Of a stretch of DNA of 62,437 nt, positions 1-9,969 are shown piece by piece (within the stretch, counting starts at the first letter, position 1; every line of letters starts with the position of its first letter). Source of the stretch: Chara braunii (taxonomy: Eukaryota > Streptophyta > Charophyceae > Charales > Characeae). The DNA lies in contig BFEA01001157.1 in NCBI GenBank assembly GCA_003427395.1, forward strand, positions 27,415-89,851, written 5' to 3'. The notes under the pieces are model-generated. The model did not search any database. It worked only from the letters and a program-made list of their open reading frames with translations, and was not told the origin of the DNA. The position numbers were made by a program, and so were the translations under genes.

Positions 1-1332
1 CNCTNTCNCTCNNTCTCNNNNTNNNNTTNNNTNNNTCTCNNTCTCTNTCTCNCTCTCTCCTTCTCTCCCTCACACACACNCGCACCCCCGTNGCCTANTG
101 TAANGGTGNAGACCGGATCGAGAACNNACCTCTCGTACAAAGTACGAGANAGCGTAGTGGAAGACTTAGGTACCGATGATCCGAANNATCAATATTNCAA
201 NNNAGCCCCNATCATACATCATNATCATCATTTCATGGTGTAAAGGGGTCTGGCGCTTTATACAGGAAGACTGCGCTAGCCCCGACCATANCCAGACGAG
301 NAAGAGGGAGGTTAGANGAAGAAGANNGGAANATGGGAATGTCGTCAACACCAAGTCTTTGGCACAGGCCCAAATAGTCCCTCGTCAAAATNTNTGAATC
401 CTATTGTCGAGCCTGGATCCAATATCGTCAAGTCTCAAGCCACAACTCTATCTCTCTCTGTCGTAGTCTGCTGATACTNAGAAGTCAGGTGGCGAGAGGG
501 TGAGGNGGAGNTGGTGGATTTAGAAGAGGAAGAAGAAGAACTTTCTCTCCTGCTAACTNTCTCTCANACACATAGGCTAGATCATAGTGAATCTTTCCAC
601 ATTTCGGTGGTAGATTCATTAGTTTTATTTATTTATCTATTTGTTTATTTATTCAATTTCATTATTATTACTATATTATTATTACTATTATATGGGTGGT
701 GGAATTCNGCCTCGAGGAACGGGACTCACCCGTTCTTTCTCCNGCTCCCCNTNNTCGTCNNCGTTGTCGTTATTAGAGNCGTNGTCGNCGTTGTTGTCCG
801 TCGTNATCGNCCGTCTGNTTAGGTACGCTTCCCTTCTCCCTCCTCTTTTTTCTTCTTCTCCACCTCCCTTCTTTCTTCTCTCTCTCTTTCTCCTCCTTCG
901 CGATCTCCTAGCTAGTCCTTTGCCCTTACTGTGTGTCGCCCGCCTCCGATTCGTCGTTCGGCTAGGCAAGTATGTCTTCGACTCTTCCTACTTTCCTTCA
1001 CTCCCTTCTCCCTCCTTTCTTCCTTCTTCCTCCTCTCACCTCCTCTTTTTCCGCCGGTGTTTTCTGCTCCAGTTGCGATCGCTGCCCACCTTTGCGTTGC
1101 TTGTCTGCATTCCTTCCCGTCTCTTTTCTTCGTCTGCGCCCCCGCTGTACTCCAGTGCTCGTATTGCCTGACCTTGCGACGGGAGTCTACCGGCCTTAAC
1201 CGGTTGGCCTCTTTACTAAGTGAATCAGTCAAAATATCAGGGCGTGATTCATTTGGGCACCTCGGGGCAGGTAGGTCGTCGAGAAAAACAAAAAAAAATA
1301 AAAGAAAATCAAAAACTGAAACAACGAATCTA

Positions 1333-1348
1333 ACGGGATTCAACCCGT
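1333..1348 (-). other. tRNA T-arm-like hairpin in repeat copy 1
   Basis: On the minus strand this reads as a 5-bp stem ACGGG/CCCGT around TTGAAT. In the second copy (27,958-27,974) the loop is the standard seven bases, GTTGAAT. A hairpin with nine of ten paired positions (CCGAGTGTCG against CGACACTTGG) lies just upstream on that strand, with a TGGCAAAGTAGG segment resembling a Pol III A box. This suggests a tRNA-derived short element, but no complete cloverleaf is visible. Confidence 0.4.
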
Positions 1349-1436
1349 AATCCCTCCCTACTTTGCCAAGTGTCGGAGCCTCACGACACTCGGTTCTAAC
1401 TAACAACTAACTGTACTAACTCCTACTTGTAAGGTC

Positions 1437-1453
1437 GCGGGTTTGAATCCCGC
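1437..1453 (+). other. tRNA T-arm-like hairpin, plus strand
   Basis: Perfect 5-bp stem GCGGG/CCCGC enclosing TTTGAAT, the geometry of a tRNA T-arm and Pol III B box. The second copy (28,073-28,089) has GGTTCGAATC, closer to the B-box consensus, but a weaker stem. No D-arm is evident upstream in the plus orientation. Confidence 0.4.
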
Positions 1454-1472
1454 CCGTCCGAGGGCGGATGAT

Positions 1473-1586
1473 AAAAAAAAAAAAAAACCCTTTGTAGCTA
1501 GCAAAAGAGCTAGCCCAGGGGCAGGTCGGATTCGATCCCAGTTTTCCCTGCTCATAAATCCATTCCTCTACCTACTGGGCTCTCTT
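1473..1586 (-). ncRNA. tRNA-like SINE-type module in repeat copy 1
   Basis: Read on the minus strand from about 1,583, the sequence starts GAGCCCAGTAGGTAGAGG, very like a tRNA D-arm. It continues through an anticodon-arm-length stretch to GGATCGAATCC, a near-consensus B box, and ends in GGGCTAGCTC. A run of 14-15 T on that strand (1,487-1,473) could end Pol III transcription. The better preserved copy is at 28,133-28,212. The anticodon stem does not pair, so it is not a functional tRNA. A tRNA-derived SINE or tRNA-like RNA is the likely origin. Confidence 0.5.
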
Positions 1587-2177
1587 ACCACGGTGTGGTA
1601 AAGAGCCGCCTCCCTATAAGTAGATGTAGTAGGTTTGATCTGAGTAGCCTGCGTGCTTGTGCACGCGTGCCAACCTATAGGTTCGTTGGTTCGAATATGC
1701 GCGCCCTCAAGGGCACTTATTTCATCGGAAGGCGGCATCAAGGGTCGCAGCAGGGTAATCACTCAAGTGGCGGGCAGGCTGGTACCACACCAAGTAGAAG
1801 TAGATGTGGCGGATACTCGACCCGGAGGCTGAGTAGGGGAAGACAAAGACCGAAATTCTTAGAACACCCAGTACCGGAGGGAAGACTACACTGGACCAAG
1901 CCTCACTGCGTGTCATAGACCAACCTGACACGAATAATCAGCCCAACCGACCCTTCGACCTCTTCTGTCGAGGGGTATTACTACTGATCCTAATCACCAT
2001 GGCACGCGTCATAATAAAGCGCACACACACGAAATTTTCTCACCGAGTTTTGCCCCGGCCTCAGTGGCCAAGGAATTTTGTTCCTAGCGTCACGCCAAGC
2101 GTGCACACCCCATTTATTCCAGACTGGCTCCGTCATGGTAGTCGGTGTCGTTACTGTGTCGAATGCAAAGACATGGC

Positions 2178-2201
2178 AAAATACCCTTGTAAGGGTATTT
2201 T
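2178..2201. repeat. Terminal perfect hairpin of the 2.2 kb repeat, copy 1
   Basis: AAAATACCCTT, GT, AAGGGTATTTT form a perfect 11-bp inverted repeat with a two-base loop, eight bases inside the right end of the repeat. The same hairpin ends copy 2 (28,849-28,872). Subterminal hairpins of this kind occur at Helitron 3' ends, but the CTRR terminus expected there is absent. The end is TG...CA-like instead. Confidence 0.6.
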
Positions 2202-2209
2202 GTCCGACA

Positions 2210-3060
2210 GTATCCCAGACCGCATTAAGCGACGTCCCCGTCCCCCGGAGACAAGCAAATCGTCAAATCTGAATCCTGGAATGAAATGTGGTTTCAAGAT
2301 TGACGCTGTCACCTTACTTTTCATTATTACTGCCGGGATTTTAACCCGGGTCTCCCACATAAAATATAATGAATGGAAGTGGGGATACTTCATCTGTACT
2401 ACAGTACATGAAATAGTTAAGTATGACAACGCACCTTTCCTTCCCCCACACACTTAGTCTTTGGCCAGGTGTTCGTTGGTTGTTTTCAGGGTTGGTGTTT
2501 GCGTACGAACTCAACCCGTCAAACGCGGGTCCTAACCGAGACCTTGGGTGCTCAACTCTTGATATCACAATCCAAAGTTGTCTGTCGTCCTGCCCGAAGC
2601 TTAATACAGGAGGACAACGGTCTCCATCTCGACCCACCACAGTCCTGCTGATCAGGCCATAGCTGCGGCCCATCACGTTGTTGCTTATCGGTGGTTACCC
2701 TCGTTGGTTGCGCAACGATGGGTTAGTCATCCTATGAATTTCATAATTAATCTCGACCCCTTCGACACCCACTTGAATAGGTTCCTTCACTGGGGTGACC
2801 ATCCCCTCTAGCCCCTATTCTAGGCCATAGTCGAAGGGTTCGCCGCCTGGTTATGCTAGGTCAGCAGCCCACGCCGGGAGTTACGTCCCAACGATGCCAA
2901 TTTTTCATCATAGGCTTGGTAGTTTTATGCCCTCAGGTTAACCCTTGAGGTGGATGAACGATGCTTTAAATAAACCAAATAAATGAGGACTTTTAATAAA
3001 TTGAGCATTCGTGAGGCTGCCACTAAGGGTTCTGCCCTCCAAGTCTTTGATCATAGCTCG
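2210..3060. other. Spacer with a T-arm-like hairpin, no gene seen
   Basis: No coding frame is supported. On the minus strand 2,349-2,333 forms a perfect 5-bp stem CCGGG/CCCGG with a seven-base TTAAAAT loop, another T-arm-like structure just outside the 2.2 kb repeat. The rest shows no recognisable repeat or domain. Confidence 0.4.
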
Positions 3061-3084
3061 GTGAGGCACGCACCTCGGGGTCAT

Positions 3085-3262
3085 TTTGTATACATATATA
3101 TACATATATATACGTATATATATATATGAAACTCCGACGAAACAGTTTGTCACAGCCCCTCGTTTATTGTCCTCTTCTCTCTCTCTGCCTACGGTTTTAC
3201 CGGGCAGTTCTGTTTGTGACGATATATATATGAAACCATTATTTTTATATATATAACCATTA
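3085..3262. repeat. TA-rich microsatellites
   Basis: Two tracts of TATATA with CATA/TGTA interruptions (about 3,085-3,128 and 3,221-3,262) flank a unique stretch. They account for short apparent frames here. No gene is seen from here to 3,900. Confidence 0.8.
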
Positions 3263-3624
3263 TTTTTAAAATAAACTTTTATTGACTTTTTGCTTGTCAG
3301 AATCCACGAAGAAACATCACTTTCATAAAGATTGTCAAATAATTTCTGCAATAGAATTGATAAGACTCAAAGGAGTCTATCCATGTCGTAGCATGGTCTC
3401 AAACAAGAAATGTACAATCAATCCAGTTTTGAAGCTTCACAACTCATCAAACTTTCATATGAAATACAAGTCCGCTCATTCCTCTATCACCTCTTTAGAT
3501 CTCAACAAGAGTCTCGTAGTGATAGACGAAGGGAGATCTCAGGTTACAAGAGACTCAACCAAAGACAAAGGCCCACACACAATGTGACAAGTGTGTCGTG
3601 TTCACCATCTCATCCCCCTGAAAG

Positions 3625-3634
3625 ATATATAAAT
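3625..3634 (+). promoter_or_regulatory. Possible TATA box
   Basis: TATATAAATA preceded by a C-rich stretch looks like a plus-strand TATA element, but no plus-strand frame follows. It may be chance in an AT-rich region or part of a lost LTR. Confidence 0.15.
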
Positions 3635-3899
3635 ACAAGTATGTTACAGAGTCAGATCATCACTCACCTCTACTATCCCTCAAATACCTCTCATTTCCTT
3701 TCCTATACTACTTCCTATGCTAAGTCCCCTTTATCTACATGAAGAAAAACAACACGACATAGCTCATACTTTTCCTCTGTTCAACTGAATGAAGAAAACA
3801 CATATCCCATGCTCTAAATTAACTTTTTCTCCTATTTCATAAATGTTTTACGAGCCAATACAGGTCATGATTTACTCAAACATATCTACCTACTCTCAT

Positions 3900-4319
3900 C
3901 TAGAAATCAATCTGCAGCCCTAGTATCCTGTGGAACGCTACCCTGCCTCCCTCAGGTATCCTGGGAACGATTTGTCTCGTACTGACCACCAATCTCTTAT
4001 GACTACCATATCTGGTTTTTCCTTCCTTGATATAAATTGTCATAATGGAACACTCATCTCTGAGATGTCCTTCCTGAGTGCAGAAGAAACACCTCTGTCC
4101 AGTCATGCTATGCTTGATTCTCTTTATGTCTGGCTGGATTGAAGTCACAGCCTGATCCTCAACTCCTTTTGGTGAGCCCAACTCAGATTCCCTCTGCCTT
4201 TTGCCCTGTCTTGGCAGAGGCATAGCCACACTCTCACTTACCTCATTTTCTGGTTCAGGAGGCTCTTTCCTCCTCTCCTCAGTCTGTACCCCCTTCTCTT
4301 CACCCTTCTTTCTCTCCAC
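3900..4319 (-). pseudogene. Gag-like C-terminal part with CCHC zinc knuckle
   Basis: About 139 residues, beginning with a charged Lys/Glu/Arg-rich stretch and then a canonical CX2CX4HX4C knuckle, CFFCTQEGHLRDEC (4,091-4,050), which binds nucleic acid in retroelement nucleocapsids. It continues from the coiled-coil frame at 4,911-4,411 after an in-frame TAA and a frameshift. An upstream TGA in this frame shows that the apparent start is not the true one. No protease or RT follows below 3,900. It looks like the 3' part of a gag-type protein placed downstream of element 1's integrase. Confidence 0.6.
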
Positions 4320-4410
4320 AATCTCTGTGGCTTTCTTTTCTTTCCCCTGATGGCTCAGTTTTGAGTCCCTCCATTCCTTTCAATATTTCTCCCCATCTTT
4401 TCTCCCACTC

Positions 4411-4911
4411 TTATCCCAACTTCTTCCTTTCTGAGATTTCATTGTCTAGGTCCAGTCCTAGCACACTGACCTCAGAGCCCAGGCCATCCATCCTTATTTT
4501 CATCCTTCCTATCGTGGCCGCTTCATTCTCCAATTTTTTGTCGCTCATGGTCAGGGCGGCCCTCAATTGGCTCACTTCTTTCTGTAATTTCTCCTTCCCT
4601 TTTTTCAATCCCTTCATTTTCTCCCTAATCTCTTCCCTATCTCTTATCAGCTTTTCCACCTGGGCATTCCTCTCATCTTCCTTCCTTCTTATCCCACTTG
4701 CCTCTTCCCTTTCTCTGTCTCCAATTGGTCCCTCTTCCTCAGTTCTCTTGTTCTTGGGAGCCTCGCCTCCTTCCTGAATCCTCTTTCCTTCTCCAGCCTC
4801 ATTTACTCCTCCCTCCTTTTCACTCCCCCTTTCCTGTACCTTTTTCCTTTCATTCTCAATTGGTCTTTTTTTTCCAAGTTTCTTTTTCCTTGGTACCACA
4901 TTTGCCTCCAT
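4411..4911 (-). pseudogene. Coiled-coil segment of the gag-like protein
   Basis: 166 residues, almost entirely charged. The first half is Lys/Glu/Arg/Gly-rich. Residues about 75-165 show heptad-like Leu/Ile/Met spacing typical of a coiled coil. The frame passes a TAA and continues as further helical sequence before shifting into the CCHC part. Coiled coils next to capsid-like domains mediate multimerisation in retroelement Gag proteins. I infer it joins the two neighbouring segments. Confidence 0.5.
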
Positions 4912-5140
4912 GCTTCTCTTCCTCCCTTCTGATGCCTTCTCCTCTTCCTGTTAATCTTCCTCAGCCTGGTTAAACCCCTTGCTGCTGCTCTTAGGCCTTC
5001 GTCTTGTTCTTCAACCTTCTATGAGACACATTATCCTCTCTTTCATCCTCTGCCTCCTTCCCCTGTGGCTGAACCACCTCTCTTTCAATCCATAGCTCCT
5101 TCTCTTGCAACTTTTCTTTTTTTGTTTGATCTTGCCCGAC

Positions 5141-5671
5141 CTAGGTGTAGGCCATGCACAATTCTGCTGTTATTCTTTTCCAGGTTCGACTCTCTTCCAC
5201 AATTCTTTTTACTTCCTCTTTTTCACTCTCGTCTGATCTTGCGATCAACTGTTTCTTTTTTTTCTCCTTGTTCCACTCGCCTCTCTCTGCGGCCAGCTGC
5301 AAGCTCTCGATAGAGTCCTCAAGATTGGTTTCATCAAACCTTAAGTCATCCTCCACGTCATCCCTTGGGAAAACCCCCATGTCCTTCCATAATCTCTCCT
5401 TGCATACTTTCCACCTCGTGCACCCTGCCACCACTCCTTCAATCCTCCTCTTGTACATTCCTGCTCCACTCACATTCGTAAGTTTCTCTCTGTCACCCCA
5501 TTCTCTCCTGAATGTGTACTCTTCAAGGTCTCGCAGGAATACTCGCAGGTTGTCTCCGGCCCTGTAAACGGGCAACTCCTCCAGGTTCCTTGAGACTCTC
5601 TGATCCCTCCTCGGCCCGCCCATTCTCAAGGTAGGTCCAGATGACCCTGCCACTGGTCCTCTCTGCGCCAT
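5141..5671 (-). pseudogene. Gag-like N-terminal segment downstream of integrase
   Basis: 176 residues from an ATG. After a short Ser/Gly/Arg-rich leader, YRAGDNLRVFLRDLEEY and the Trp-containing helical stretch that follows resemble the start of a Ty3 Gag capsid region. The C-terminal half is Glu/Lys-rich. The frame continues past an in-frame TAG (…CMAYT, stop, VGQDQ…) for about 45 more residues. There is no PBS or LTR between this start and the integrase stop at 6,072, so it may be an extra ORF of element 1 or a fragment joined later. Confidence in the gag relation is moderate. Confidence 0.5.
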
Positions 5672-5679
5672 GGCCTCTT

Positions 5680-6070
5680 CTTTTCAACGGTCACGCCTGC
5701 ACACAGAGAAGGAGCAAATGATAGGTACAAGGATCAGATCATCATCAAGACAACACCTTTCGTTAAACATAAGTTTGACAATGGACTCCTTTATCAGACA
5801 CTCCATACACACACATATATATACACATATATATATATCATATATATATATACATATACATATATACATTCATGAGCGTATATATACACACATATCCCCA
5901 CTTATACCCCTTTGCATCCATTTATGTACACATACACATATATATATATATATGTATGCATGTATGTATCCATATATGTATGAGCACAATGCTGGGCAAT
6001 TGGGTACATACCTGTATAGGAACTGATACACATATTCATGTCTAAACACCTTCCCAATCTATCTAAGTTT
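5680..6070. other. Spacer between integrase and gag-like ORF, TA/CA microsatellite
   Basis: Mostly TATATACACA-type repeats (about 5,806-5,960). No PBS, LTR terminus or gene is seen, which matters because a separate element starting at 5,671 should show them. Confidence 0.6.
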
Positions 6071-6071
6071 T

Positions 6072-7511
6072 TCATATCGTAGTTGAGCTTACCTCTTCTC
6101 TGACTCGAAACTTCTTCAGTCTAGATCCTGAGACCCAGTCCTTCCTTGGAGTCTCATCCATCTCTTCTAGCTCATATGCCCCATGAAGTCCCTGCTTCCT
6201 GACTTTGAATGGTCCTAGCCACCGTTTGTCCAATCTCCACGACCACTGCATTTCCAAAGAGGAATCGTAGAGTAGTACTGTCTCGCCAACTTGTAGAGGT
6301 TCGAGTCTTACTTTAGGTAGCTTGTCCCACCTCTCCTTATCCTTTCCCCTGCTGTCTGCAATGTTCATGGCCGCTTCCTGCACCCTTTCTTCAGTGACGC
6401 TGATCTGCCTTGCCCTTAGATCTAGCAATTCCTCCAAAGTCAAGTTGTTCTCCAGGTTCTGCCTGCGCCAAGTTTGTAGGAAACTTTTAATAGGAAATGT
6501 GGCATGACGCGCATACCAGAGTATCGCAGGTGCATACCCGGTCGTTCTTTTTACAGTGATGTTCTCCACAAAGAACATTGTTCTTAGGAACTTTGGCCAG
6601 AGATTCGGCTTCCCACTGGTCCATTTGGCCAGTAAGTTAGTAATTGTGCTATGGCCTCTCTCAACCGGTGCATTCGCTTGTGGATGTGCCCGAGTCGTAT
6701 AATTACCTGTGACCCCCAATTCCTTGAGCAACTCCTTCACTTCCCCACACGTGAACTCAGACCCCCTGTCCATCGTGAATTCCAATACAAACGGATATCT
6801 GAGATAATACTCTTTAATGCAATCTGTCAACGTTGTCCCGGTCTTGTTCCTGATCGCCCTGCCATCAATGAATCCAGTAAGGTTGTCCCTTGCGTCAAAT
6901 ATATAGTTATATCCTCCAAGACCTAGTGGCATAGCCAGTAGGTCCAGGTGAACAACCGCCCCTACTTCCTTGATATATCTAGGATGCAGAGGTTCCTTGT
7001 ACCTGATAGGCGACCGTATTTGACAAGGCACACACGACTCACAGTACCTTCGTGTCATTTCAAACATTCCTTCCCAGTAGTAGAGCTCCATCGCCTTTTT
7101 GTAAGTAGTCGCGAAGCTCCGATGTTCTCCGACTATCCCATCATGCAACGCAACTACTACATCAATCTGGCGATTCCTCCCACATACGACAAGTCGTGGC
7201 GGCCCCCTCTTATCCCTGATGAACAAGTGGTCACCTCTTACTACATAGTGGTCTCTCATCCTGAGAGTCTTTTCACTCACTTCTCTCTCTCTTTTATCTC
7301 CTGAGAGGAGCAACCCCATTTCTAAATAGAATCCTTCATACTCCTCTTCCCTGAATTCCTTTGAAATCTCCTCTTGTTCGAACTCTCCTTCCTTCTCCTC
7401 ATCGAACTCATAATCATCCCCAATAACTATTTCATCGGCCTTCACTATTCCTCTTTCATCATTCGCTTGGACTTGGAACAACGAATTTGTCAGGTAGTAC
7501 ATTCTTCCCAT
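6072..7511 (-). CDS. Ty3/gypsy integrase, intact frame (element 1)
   Basis: 479 residues. Integrase inserts retroelement cDNA into chromosomes. It has an HHCC zinc-binding module (His123, His130, Cys157, Cys160), a complete catalytic triad Asp190, Asp248, Glu284 with the family's D,D35E spacing, and a C-terminal GPY/F-type module with the RWLGPFKVRKQG segment near residue 440. The first 110 residues are an acidic linker continuous with the upstream frame: only one TAG at 7,521 separates it from 7,844-7,521, so the ATG at 7,511 is probably not a real start. This is the only long intact domain of element 1. The residues for catalysis are all present, but the polyprotein it needs is broken. Confidence 0.9.
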   Translation of the reverse strand: MGRMYYLTNSLFQVQANDERGIVKADEIVIGDDYEFDEEKEGEFEQEEISKEFREEEYEGFYLEMGLLLSGDKREREVSEKTLRMRDHYVVRGDHLFIRDKRGPPRLVVCGRNRQIDVVVALHDGIVGEHRSFATTYKKAMELYYWEGMFEMTRRYCESCVPCQIRSPIRYKEPLHPRYIKEVGAVVHLDLLAMPLGLGGYNYIFDARDNLTGFIDGRAIRNKTGTTLTDCIKEYYLRYPFVLEFTMDRGSEFTCGEVKELLKELGVTGNYTTRAHPQANAPVERGHSTITNLLAKWTSGKPNLWPKFLRTMFFVENITVKRTTGYAPAILWYARHATFPIKSFLQTWRRQNLENNLTLEELLDLRARQISVTEERVQEAAMNIADSRGKDKERWDKLPKVRLEPLQVGETVLLYDSSLEMQWSWRLDKRWLGPFKVRKQGLHGAYELEEMDETPRKDWVSGSRLKKFRVREEVSSTTI

Positions 7512-7520
7512 TATGGTTAC

Positions 7521-7844
7521 CTACTCGTTTGTCTGTGAGACTCCTGCTTCGATCATTAGTGGCTCATCCATTATCCTATAATTTTCTGCCAGAGCCAACT
7601 CCATCATCCACTCCGTATTTTTCTCTCCCCAAGTGTTATCTTTCTCTAATGGTGTGAGTATGAACGAAGGCTCTCTCATAAATTCGGGCGGTGGATGCCA
7701 CATTGGATTTTCTCTCCTCATTTCCTTATTCTCGACAAACATAAACCAATAGTTCACATGAGTCCGCATATCTTCCCCTTCCTCCAAAAATCCGTCTACC
7801 GGAGGCGTTTTCTTCATTATATTCTCCCTGGTTTCCCCACTCAA
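7521..7844 (-). pseudogene. Linker between RNase H and integrase (element 1)
   Basis: 107 residues of acidic, Trp- and Met-containing sequence with no catalytic motif. It reads in the same frame as the integrase and ends in TAG at 7,521-7,523. RNase H upstream lies one frame away, so a single-base indel near 7,850 separates them. It is the tether that follows the RNase H domain in Ty3 Pol proteins, or a lineage-specific insertion. Confidence 0.5.
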
Positions 7845-8097
7845 TTTTGCTCATGCCATCTGCCCTGTTCTTGTTCCCAGGGATCCGCTCTAACTGGAAG
7901 TCGAACATCCAGATATAGGTGAACCATCTGGCTATGGTTGGATCTAAGGGCGAGAAGTTCTTGAGCGAGTACACAAGCGTCGTTGGATCGATTCTGAGTA
8001 CAAACCTCCTCCCAAAGAGGTAATGCCTAAAGATTTTTAGGCAATGCAGGACCGCCAAGGCTTCCCTTTTAAACTGCGAGTAGTGTCCGACTTTCAA
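7726..8097 (-). pseudogene. RNase H C-terminal part (element 1)
   Basis: Contains YSQFKREALAVLHCLK, with the second catalytic residue (Glu) of Ty3 RNase H, RIDPTTLVY with the third (Asp) and GNKNRADGMSK with the fourth (Asp). It overlaps the preceding frame, which runs into a stop right after ESRTLLAV, so one base has been lost or gained near 8,085. All four acidic catalytic positions survive across the two frames. RNase H removes RNA from the RNA-DNA hybrid during reverse transcription. Confidence 0.8.
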
Positions 8098-8425
8098 ACC
8101 TCAGCGGCCTCTCCTTTCCTTCACTGTCTGCCTGAATCAAGACGCCTCCGAGGGCGGTTGGTCCAGCGTCAGTTTTAACTATGAAGGGTCTCTCCATAGT
8201 CGCATGAAAGTCTGGTACCCCTAGTACCAGACCTCTTTCTCTGAATTCCTCCTTCAATTCTTCCACCACTTCTTCTTGATCGTTTCCCCATTCCCATTCT
8301 TGATCCTTTCGTACCAATTTTCTTAGGTGCTCTGTTTTGCTAGCAAATCTTTCTATGAATCTCCTCCAGAACCCACAGGTACCAAGGAAACTTTGAACTT
8401 CACCCACATTTATGAAAGGAGTGGG
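8069..8425 (-). pseudogene. RT connection and RNase H N-terminal part (element 1)
   Basis: Continues directly from the RT frame after the TGA at 8,426-8,428. It contains the RT connection motif VQSFLGTCGFWRRFI, then the first RNase H strand FIVKTDAGPTALGG with the first catalytic Asp. It ends at a frameshift (TAA after ESRTLLAV). The N-terminal residues PTPFINVGEV fit the family motif W-P-T-P, so the preceding TGA sits where Trp is normally found. Confidence 0.8.
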
Positions 8426-9440
8426 TCATTCTAGGATTTTATTGGTCTTCTTCTTATCAGGTCGTCGACCATGTTCGTTGCAAATGTATCCTAGAATGGT
8501 TACCTCCTTTACGCAGTGTCTTGACTTCACTCCACTGGCAGTGAGGTTGTATTCTTCTAGTAGAGATAAGACTTCTCTTAATCCCTGAACATGTTCCCAC
8601 ACAAACCTTCTCACTCTTGGAGCCACTTCTGACTTATCCTTCTCAATCGGGCCCTTAACTGCAAGATCATCTATGTATGGCTCGGTGATCTGATAGTTGA
8701 TTGGTTGCATAACCCTGATCATGCTCCGTTGCACCATGGCCACAGCATTTGTCCATCCTTGTGACGCAACGATCATATGGATCAATCCCCTTGGCGTGTG
8801 CATCGCTGTGATAGGACGGTCTGCCGGATAAACTGGAAACTGATCATATCCAGAGTAGAGGTCGATGAGTGAGACAATCAACCTCCCTGCACAAACTTCT
8901 GACAACTGGTCAGCATTGGGCAAACCTCCTGCATCCCTTACAGTTACCGCGTTCAGTCGTTGGAGGTCTTGCACCCATCTGAGAACTCCATTTGGCTTTA
9001 CAAAGCAGAACCATGGAGACGCGTACGGTCCACTGGAATATCCTGCAACATCCGTACGGATTTTTCCATCTAGGTACTCTACCACCCTTTTGCGATCCTC
9101 GAGGTTGGGGTACTTAGCTCCTCGGACATTCCATGGTTCATGAGGTACCATATGAATGCGGATCATTTCGATCTTGTCTACATCCAACCTCCCACGTTGA
9201 TCATCATTGAAGGTATATGCCCCATGTTTCTCACGTATCAGTTTTTTCACCAAGTCCTACTCTTGCCTTGTCAGAAACCCAGGTTCTCCTATTATCAGTT
9301 CTTTCTCAGTCTCATCGTCGATACGACAAGGCCCATTCTGGATACCTTTCCTCATTCAATGTATCAGTTCTCTTTCCTGATCATAATACACTCCTTCTTC
9401 CTGACTCGCTAGAACTGATACAGGGTGACTCTTCTTATCT
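8426..9440 (-). pseudogene. Reverse transcriptase (element 1)
   Basis: The RT core copies element RNA into cDNA. The open part (9,253-8,426, 275 residues) has motif A in VSLIDLYSGYDQF (Asp131) and motif C as YIDD (Asp195, Asp196), so all three catalytic aspartates are present. The segment before it, back to about 9,440, reads in the same frame but holds TGA and TAG stops (…RELIH, stop, MRKG…; …LTRQE, stop, DLVKK…). The usual PFGLxNAP motif is replaced by ASQGWTNAVA. The frame ends in TGA at 8,426 where the conserved Trp of W-P-T-P should be. Clearly RT, clearly inactive as it stands. Confidence 0.9.
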
Positions 9441-9969
9441 ACCGTCTTGTACCTCCTTTTGGAGCCCTGCTTGAGCCCACCCCTAAAAAATGCTGATCGG
9501 CAGGTTGAGCATTCGGCTCATGCGACATTATTATCTGAGAGGAAGGAGGTAATCGGTAACCGAGATCGACCCTTCCCCTTTCTGGATCGTCTTGGATCCT
9601 TTCTGTGAGTGCCCTGAATGCGTCCGGATCAGTCATCCTATAAGCCGATACCAGTTCCACTGCATCACTGATATTAGTTAGACTCAGTACTATCCCTTTA
9701 GCTTCCCCCTCATCTGACTCTTCCTCTCCTTCTTCCCATTCCATGTCTTTCCGCCTATTCTCTGATTCCTCGAATGTGTAGGATCCGGCATTGAGTCTGT
9801 TCTTCGAGCTCTGTGGGCCGGTATTCCTACAGGTGATCACTACAAAGTTCCCACAGACAGGATCGCACAAGATGACGAACATGATGTCGTTGTGCTTGTT
9901 CATAATGAGCGACTCCGATCTGCACAGGAACGACCTTCCCAGTAATATCGCAAGGTCCAAGCTGGGCAT
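9439..9969 (-). pseudogene. Protease C-terminal part and linker (element 1)
   Basis: Begins SLDLAILLGRSFL, the hydrophobic-Leu-Gly motif near the end of retroelement aspartic proteases, which packs beside the active site. After about 45 residues it becomes a Glu-rich linker, then ends in TAG at 9,439. It lies one frame from the protease N-terminal part, so there is an indel near 9,985. Confidence 0.65.

Larger units (their letters stand above)
1..2209. repeat. Copy 1 of a dispersed repeat of at least 2.2 kb
   Basis: This segment matches 26,640-28,880 in the same orientation at high identity apart from small indels and the N bases of this copy. It begins in a CT-rich tract, carries GA-rich and TTTATTT-rich tracts, three tRNA-arm-like hairpins near 1,330-1,590, and ends in a perfect hairpin (2,178-2,201) followed by GTCCGACA. 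The two copies diverge at the next base. The left end lies outside the window. Frames inside it are low-complexity and differ between copies, so I see no gene. The right edge is fixed by the second copy, which interrupts a reverse transcriptase there. Confidence 0.85.

Noticed and set aside
641-1350. Overlapping Ser/Leu/Phe-rich frames in the 2.2 kb repeat
   Set aside because: Low-complexity C/T tracts. Frames are not kept between the two copies.
1506-1586. Functional tRNA gene
   Set aside because: The anticodon stem is unpaired and the terminal stem is longer than a normal acceptor. Kept as tRNA-like only.
3625-3634. Strong promoter for a plus-strand gene
   Set aside because: A TATA-like word alone. 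The only supported coding sequence nearby lies on the other strand.
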